From: an uncultured Clostridia bacterium
GTDB taxonomy: Bacteria; Bacillota; Clostridia; Oscillospirales; Acutalibacteraceae
Reading direction: 5' to 3'
DNA: 8,395 nt
Assembly (NCBI GenBank): GCA_947165115.1
Contig: CAMUZD010000058.1
Coordinates: forward strand, 1-8,395
Part shown: positions 5,937 through 8,395 of the stretch, piece after piece
Numbering within the stretch: the stretch's first letter is position 1
How the letters are laid out: every line of letters begins with the position of its first letter
Notes under the pieces: model-generated
Told to the model about the DNA's origin: nothing
What the model saw: the letters and a program-made list of their open reading frames with translations, nothing else
Databases searched by the model: none
Program-made: the position numbers and the translations under genes

Positions 5937-7028
5937 TTATTCCTCCCCGTCAAAATAGTAGGGCTTGCCGGACTCGGCGGATTTATAGATGCCCTCGAGA
6001 ATCCTCGTGACAACCATCGCCTGCTCGGGCTTTGTCGCGAGCTCGTGATCGTTGATAATCGCATCATAGAACGCGAAGTTTTCAAGGTCCTCCGGTCTGT
6101 CTGAGTCGCCGTCAAAGAAGGCAACTCCGCCGGCATCGAGATTGGGTTTCTCGATTACCTGCCTGTTATTCTTGATATAGTTTATTTTCAGGCCGTCGAT
6201 CATATCGGCTCCGCCCTTGTCGCCGCAGAGAAGAGTGATCGCCTCATGCGGGTCGGCAATATTCAGCGCCCAGCTTGATTCGACGCTGACCGTCGCGCCG
6301 TTTTCCATAATGACAAATCCGAAAGCGGAATCCTCAACCGTGTATTTCTCGGGATCCCAGTCGCCCCAGATATTGCCGGTGCCGTTCGCGTCGCCGAGTT
6401 TCTTATATTTGACGCCCACGCACATTTTGGGCTTGTAGTTATCCATCATCCAGAGGGTGAGGTCGAGAGCATGGGTTCCGATATCGATGAGCGGACCGCC
6501 GCCCTGCTCATACTCATTGAGAAATACGCCCCAGGTCGGAACGGCTCTTCTTCTGAGCGCGATGGCTCTCGCATAGTAAATCTCGCCGAGGTCGCCGTTC
6601 TCGCAGCAGGTCTTGAGATACTGCGAATCGCCTCTCCAGCGGGACTGATAGCCGATTGAGAGCTTTTTACCCGTTCTGACCGAAGCCTCATACATTGCCT
6701 TTGCCTCGGCATAGGTCTTTGCCATGGGCTTTTCGCAGAGAACATGCTTGCCCGCCTCAAGCGAATCTATTGTAATAAAGGAATGGGAGCGGTTCGGAGT
6801 GCAGACGTGAACCGCGACAATATCCGGCTCGTTCGCGAGCAGCTCTTTGTAATCCTCATAGACGCGCGCGTCGGCAGTGCCGAATTTCTCCGCCGCCTCC
6901 TCGGCTCTTTCCCTGATTATGTCGCAGAATGCGACCACTTCAACATTTTTGTTTCTCGAGAGCGCGGGAAGATGCTTGCCGTTTGCGATACCGCCGCAAC
7001 CGATGATGCCGACCTTAAGTTTTTCCAT
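5937..7028 (-). CDS. Gfo/Idh/MocA family NAD(P)-dependent oxidoreductase
   Basis: First gene of the sugar operon, 363 residues. The N-terminal Rossmann fold (1-125) has VGIIGCGGIA (6-15), the acidic end of strand two (FCDIIRE) and the family signature VLCEKP, with catalytic Lys100. The C-terminal domain has GGGPLIDIGTHALDL (176-190), in which D182 and H186 are the usual active-site pair. A segment at 219-255 (NIWGDWDPEKYTVEDSAFGF and following) is typical of members that oxidise glucose- or inositol-like rings. It likely oxidises a sugar or cyclitol hydroxyl to a ketone with NAD(P)+, giving a substrate for the two downstream isomerases. The start at 7028 is set by AAGGAG 8 nt upstream. An in-frame extension to 7109 would run through the promoter and is rejected. 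Confidence 0.92.
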   Translation of the reverse strand: MEKLKVGIIGCGGIANGKHLPALSRNKNVEVVAFCDIIRERAEEAAEKFGTADARVYEDYKELLANEPDIVAVHVCTPNRSHSFITIDSLEAGKHVLCEKPMAKTYAEAKAMYEASVRTGKKLSIGYQSRWRGDSQYLKTCCENGDLGEIYYARAIALRRRAVPTWGVFLNEYEQGGGPLIDIGTHALDLTLWMMDNYKPKMCVGVKYKKLGDANGTGNIWGDWDPEKYTVEDSAFGFVIMENGATVSVESSWALNIADPHEAITLLCGDKGGADMIDGLKINYIKNNRQVIEKPNLDAGGVAFFDGDSDRPEDLENFAFYDAIINDHELATKPEQAMVVTRILEGIYKSAESGKPYYFDGEE

Positions 7029-7071
7029 AACAATTTCTCCTTCGGATGATTTTATAATAATCCAATATATA

Positions 7072-7099
7072 ATTATACAGAGTGTGTAAGTTATTGCAA
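7072..7099 (-). promoter_or_regulatory. Sigma-A promoter of the sugar operon
   Basis: On the minus strand TTGCAA (7099-7094), a 16-bp spacer and a perfect TATAAT (7077-7072) predict a start near 7065 and a leader of about 37 nt. No other promoter or terminator is visible before 3665, so the four genes should form one transcript. Confidence 0.7.
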
Positions 7100-7102
7100 T
7101 AA
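7091..7102. repeat. 12-bp palindrome over the sugar-operon -35 box
   Basis: TTATTGCAATAA is a perfect 12-bp palindrome centred on the -35 hexamer of the sugar operon promoter. A dimeric repressor bound here would block polymerase directly. No regulator gene for the operon lies in the window. The AT-rich context means chance cannot be excluded. Confidence 0.4.
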
Positions 7103-7150
7103 AAAACAAAAAATACGGGTATAGATTTTAAAGCAATTTTTTTGTTTATG

Positions 7151-7180
7151 TTGACGAAACGGAGGAAAGTAAAGTATAAT
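7151..7180 (+). promoter_or_regulatory. Sigma-A promoter of the polyferredoxin gene
   Basis: TTGACG (7151-7156), an 18-bp spacer and a perfect TATAAT (7175-7180) predict a start near 7187. That is only about 13 nt before the chosen ATG at 7200, so the leader would be very short. Confidence 0.6.
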
Positions 7181-7199
7181 GGGAGGCGGAGATGGTAAA

Positions 7200-8027
7200 A
7201 TGAAACAAGGGAAAAAGCTGCTGCTTCCCGCCATGATGCTTTTGGTATTTGAAGCTGTGGCGGTAGCGCTGTGGCTTGCAAAGGATAATATATTCTACCT
7301 TTTCAATTTCAGCTATATAGGTATTTCAATCTCACTCGGCATTTTCCTTTTCATTATGAAATACAAGCACGCAAGACGTGTAGTTCAGCTGCTCGTCGGC
7401 CTGTATATGCTCGTTTATCTCGGCTTTATCAAAGGCGAGAATATGCAGATTGAGGGCTTCTGGTATTATCTTTTTACAGGCGTTTTCGAAGCGGCAACAA
7501 TTCACTACGCAGTCGCTAAAATCTTCGGGCCCCTTATTTTCGGACGCGGCTGGTGCGGATACGCCTGCTGGACCGCAATGGTGCTCGATTTTCTCCCGTA
7601 CAAAACACCTGCAGGTCCCCGCAGAAAGCTCGGATGGATAAGATATGTAACCTTCGCTGCGTCCCTGATTTTTGTCTCGGCACTGTTTCTCGCAAAAGCC
7701 GGAAACATTGAGAGAATAATGTTTTGGGCGTTTGTCATCGGCAATATAATTTACTATACCGCGGGAATCGCCGCCGCATTCATCTTCAAAGATAACCGCG
7801 CATTCTGCAAGTATTTCTGCCCTGTCACGGTGTTTCTGAAACCCGCAAGCTATTTCTCGCTTTTCCGAGTGAAATGCAATAAGACAAAATGCATAGACTG
7901 CGGCAGATGTAAAAAAGTCTGCCCGATGGATGTCGATGTTACCGATAACTCGCGCAAAAGAAAAAACGGCACGGAATGCATCCTCTGCCTCGAATGCGTA
8001 AAGAACTGCCCGAAAGACGCGCTTTGA
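7200..8027 (+). CDS. NapH/NosR-type membrane 4Fe-4S polyferredoxin
   Basis: The 275-residue protein has about six hydrophobic segments (near 7-26, 32-53, 61-78, 87-109, 148-166, 172-196) and a C-terminal cytosolic ferredoxin domain. Two membrane-proximal cysteine pairs, GRGWCGYACW (Cys119, Cys123) and FCKYFCPV (Cys203, Cys207), are the signature of the NapH/NosR/CcoG group. The ferredoxin part has two full 4Fe-4S motifs: Cys231/234/237/241 in CIDCGRCKKVCP and Cys260/263/266/270 in CILCLECVKNCP. Such proteins pass electrons between membrane carriers and soluble redox partners. No nitrate, nitrous oxide or cytochrome oxidase genes are nearby, so the partner is unknown. The start at 7200 has GGAG 8 nt upstream. 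An earlier in-frame ATG at 7179 lies inside the -10 box and is rejected. Confidence 0.88.
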   Translation: MKQGKKLLLPAMMLLVFEAVAVALWLAKDNIFYLFNFSYIGISISLGIFLFIMKYKHARRVVQLLVGLYMLVYLGFIKGENMQIEGFWYYLFTGVFEAATIHYAVAKIFGPLIFGRGWCGYACWTAMVLDFLPYKTPAGPRRKLGWIRYVTFAASLIFVSALFLAKAGNIERIMFWAFVIGNIIYYTAGIAAAFIFKDNRAFCKYFCPVTVFLKPASYFSLFRVKCNKTKCIDCGRCKKVCPMDVDVTDNSRKRKNGTECILCLECVKNCPKDAL

Positions 8028-8048
8028 TAATAAATAAACGGAGAAAAA

Positions 8049-8395
8049 ATGTCACAGAAATCAAACCTGAAAACAAATCCGCTCGCCTGCCCTCTCGCAA
8101 AGAAATGCGGGGGCTGCCAGCTTCAGAATATGACCTATGAGCGCCAGCTTAAATGGAAGCAGGCGCGCTGTGAAATACTGCTCAAAAAATACGGGAAAGT
8201 CCGAAAGATAATCGGCATGGAGAATCCGCTCCATTACCGCAACAAGGTTCAGGCGGCATTCGGCAGGACAAGAAGCGGCAAAATAATTTCGGGCATATAT
8301 CAGAGCGGCACCCACAGAATAGTCAATGTCGATTTCTGCATGACCGAGGATGAGACGGCGGATAGAATCATCACCGATATCCGCGCGATGCTCCC
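8049..8395 (+). CDS. rlmD: 23S rRNA (uracil-C5)-methyltransferase, RlmD-type, N-terminal fragment
   Basis: The first 115 codons are present; the gene runs off the right edge. The start MSQKSNLKTNPLACPLAKKC leads into the 4Fe-4S motif of RumA/RlmD enzymes: Cys14-x5-Cys20-Gly-Gly-Cys23, followed by QLQNMTYERQLKWKQ, with the fourth ligand probably Cys97 (VDFCMTED). HYRNKVQAAFG (62-72) is the conserved segment after the cluster. The family adds a methyl group from S-adenosylmethionine to C5 of a uridine in 23S rRNA; the catalytic SAM domain is beyond the window. The usual N-terminal TRAM domain is absent, since only 13 residues precede the first cysteine. The gene follows the polyferredoxin gene after 21 nt with CGGAG 5 nt before the ATG, so it is likely co-transcribed. 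RlmCD- or TrmA-like specificity cannot be excluded. Confidence 0.85.
   Translation, partial: MSQKSNLKTNPLACPLAKKCGGCQLQNMTYERQLKWKQARCEILLKKYGKVRKIIGMENPLHYRNKVQAAFGRTRSGKIISGIYQSGTHRIVNVDFCMTEDETADRIITDIRAML

Noticed and set aside
5364..6104. 246-codon plus-strand open frame opposite the short isomerase and oxidoreductase
   Set aside because: The minus-strand genes have intact family motifs throughout. The antisense frame lacks a start signal and recognisable motifs.
7029..7109. 27-residue hydrophobic N-terminal extension of the oxidoreductase
   Set aside because: It would lie across the operon promoter and before the ribosome binding site. The Rossmann fold starts right after the ATG at 7028.
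1..8395. CRISPR arrays, tRNA or rRNA genes, transposases, phage or defence genes
   Set aside because: None seen on either strand: no regularly spaced repeats, no integrase or transposase motifs, and genes keep intact operon spacing.

Overview
The window reads as chromosomal DNA of a Gram-positive member of the Clostridia, probably an anaerobic or gut-associated lineage. This rests on strong GGAG-type ribosome binding sites, clear sigma-A promoters with 16-18 bp spacers, a membrane sigma/anti-sigma pair with a clostridial-type Beta_propel domain, and a NapH-like polyferredoxin. The coding regions are of moderate GC and the intergenic promoter regions are AT-rich. I cannot name a genus. There are no tRNA or rRNA genes, CRISPR arrays, insertion sequences or other mobile elements.

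Left region (1-2800, minus strand). The window opens with the N-terminus of a secreted Thr/Ala-rich protein driven by a good sigma-A promoter. Upstream of it lies a two-gene regulatory operon: an ECF sigma factor with a TTG start, then a translationally coupled membrane protein with a large extracytoplasmic beta-propeller, the likely anti-sigma factor. The spacer after this operon holds an unusual 12-bp hairpin that looks like a T-box antiterminator.

Middle (2760-3663, plus strand). A promoter that overlaps the sigma-operon promoter back to back drives one gene, an inorganic-pyrophosphatase-like domain fused to an Ap4A-type Nudix hydrolase. It ends in a strong, probably bidirectional terminator.

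Sugar operon (7099 down to 3665, minus strand). A Gfo/Idh/MocA oxidoreductase, two different TIM-barrel sugar phosphate isomerases/epimerases and an unrecognised 182-residue protein are packed with gaps of 6, 12 and 1 nt. The first three gene types commonly act together in oxidation and isomerisation of a cyclitol or keto-sugar. The substrate is not evident.

Right region (7150-8395, plus strand). Divergent from the sugar operon is a membrane NapH/NosR-type 4Fe-4S protein, followed after 21 nt by the start of an RlmD-type, Fe-S containing 23S rRNA m5U methyltransferase that runs off the window.

Most of the window is ordinary housekeeping and metabolism. The best candidates for something new are the pyrophosphatase-like/Nudix fusion with a degraded acidic motif, the T-box-like hairpin without a T-box context, and the unknown fourth gene of the sugar operon.
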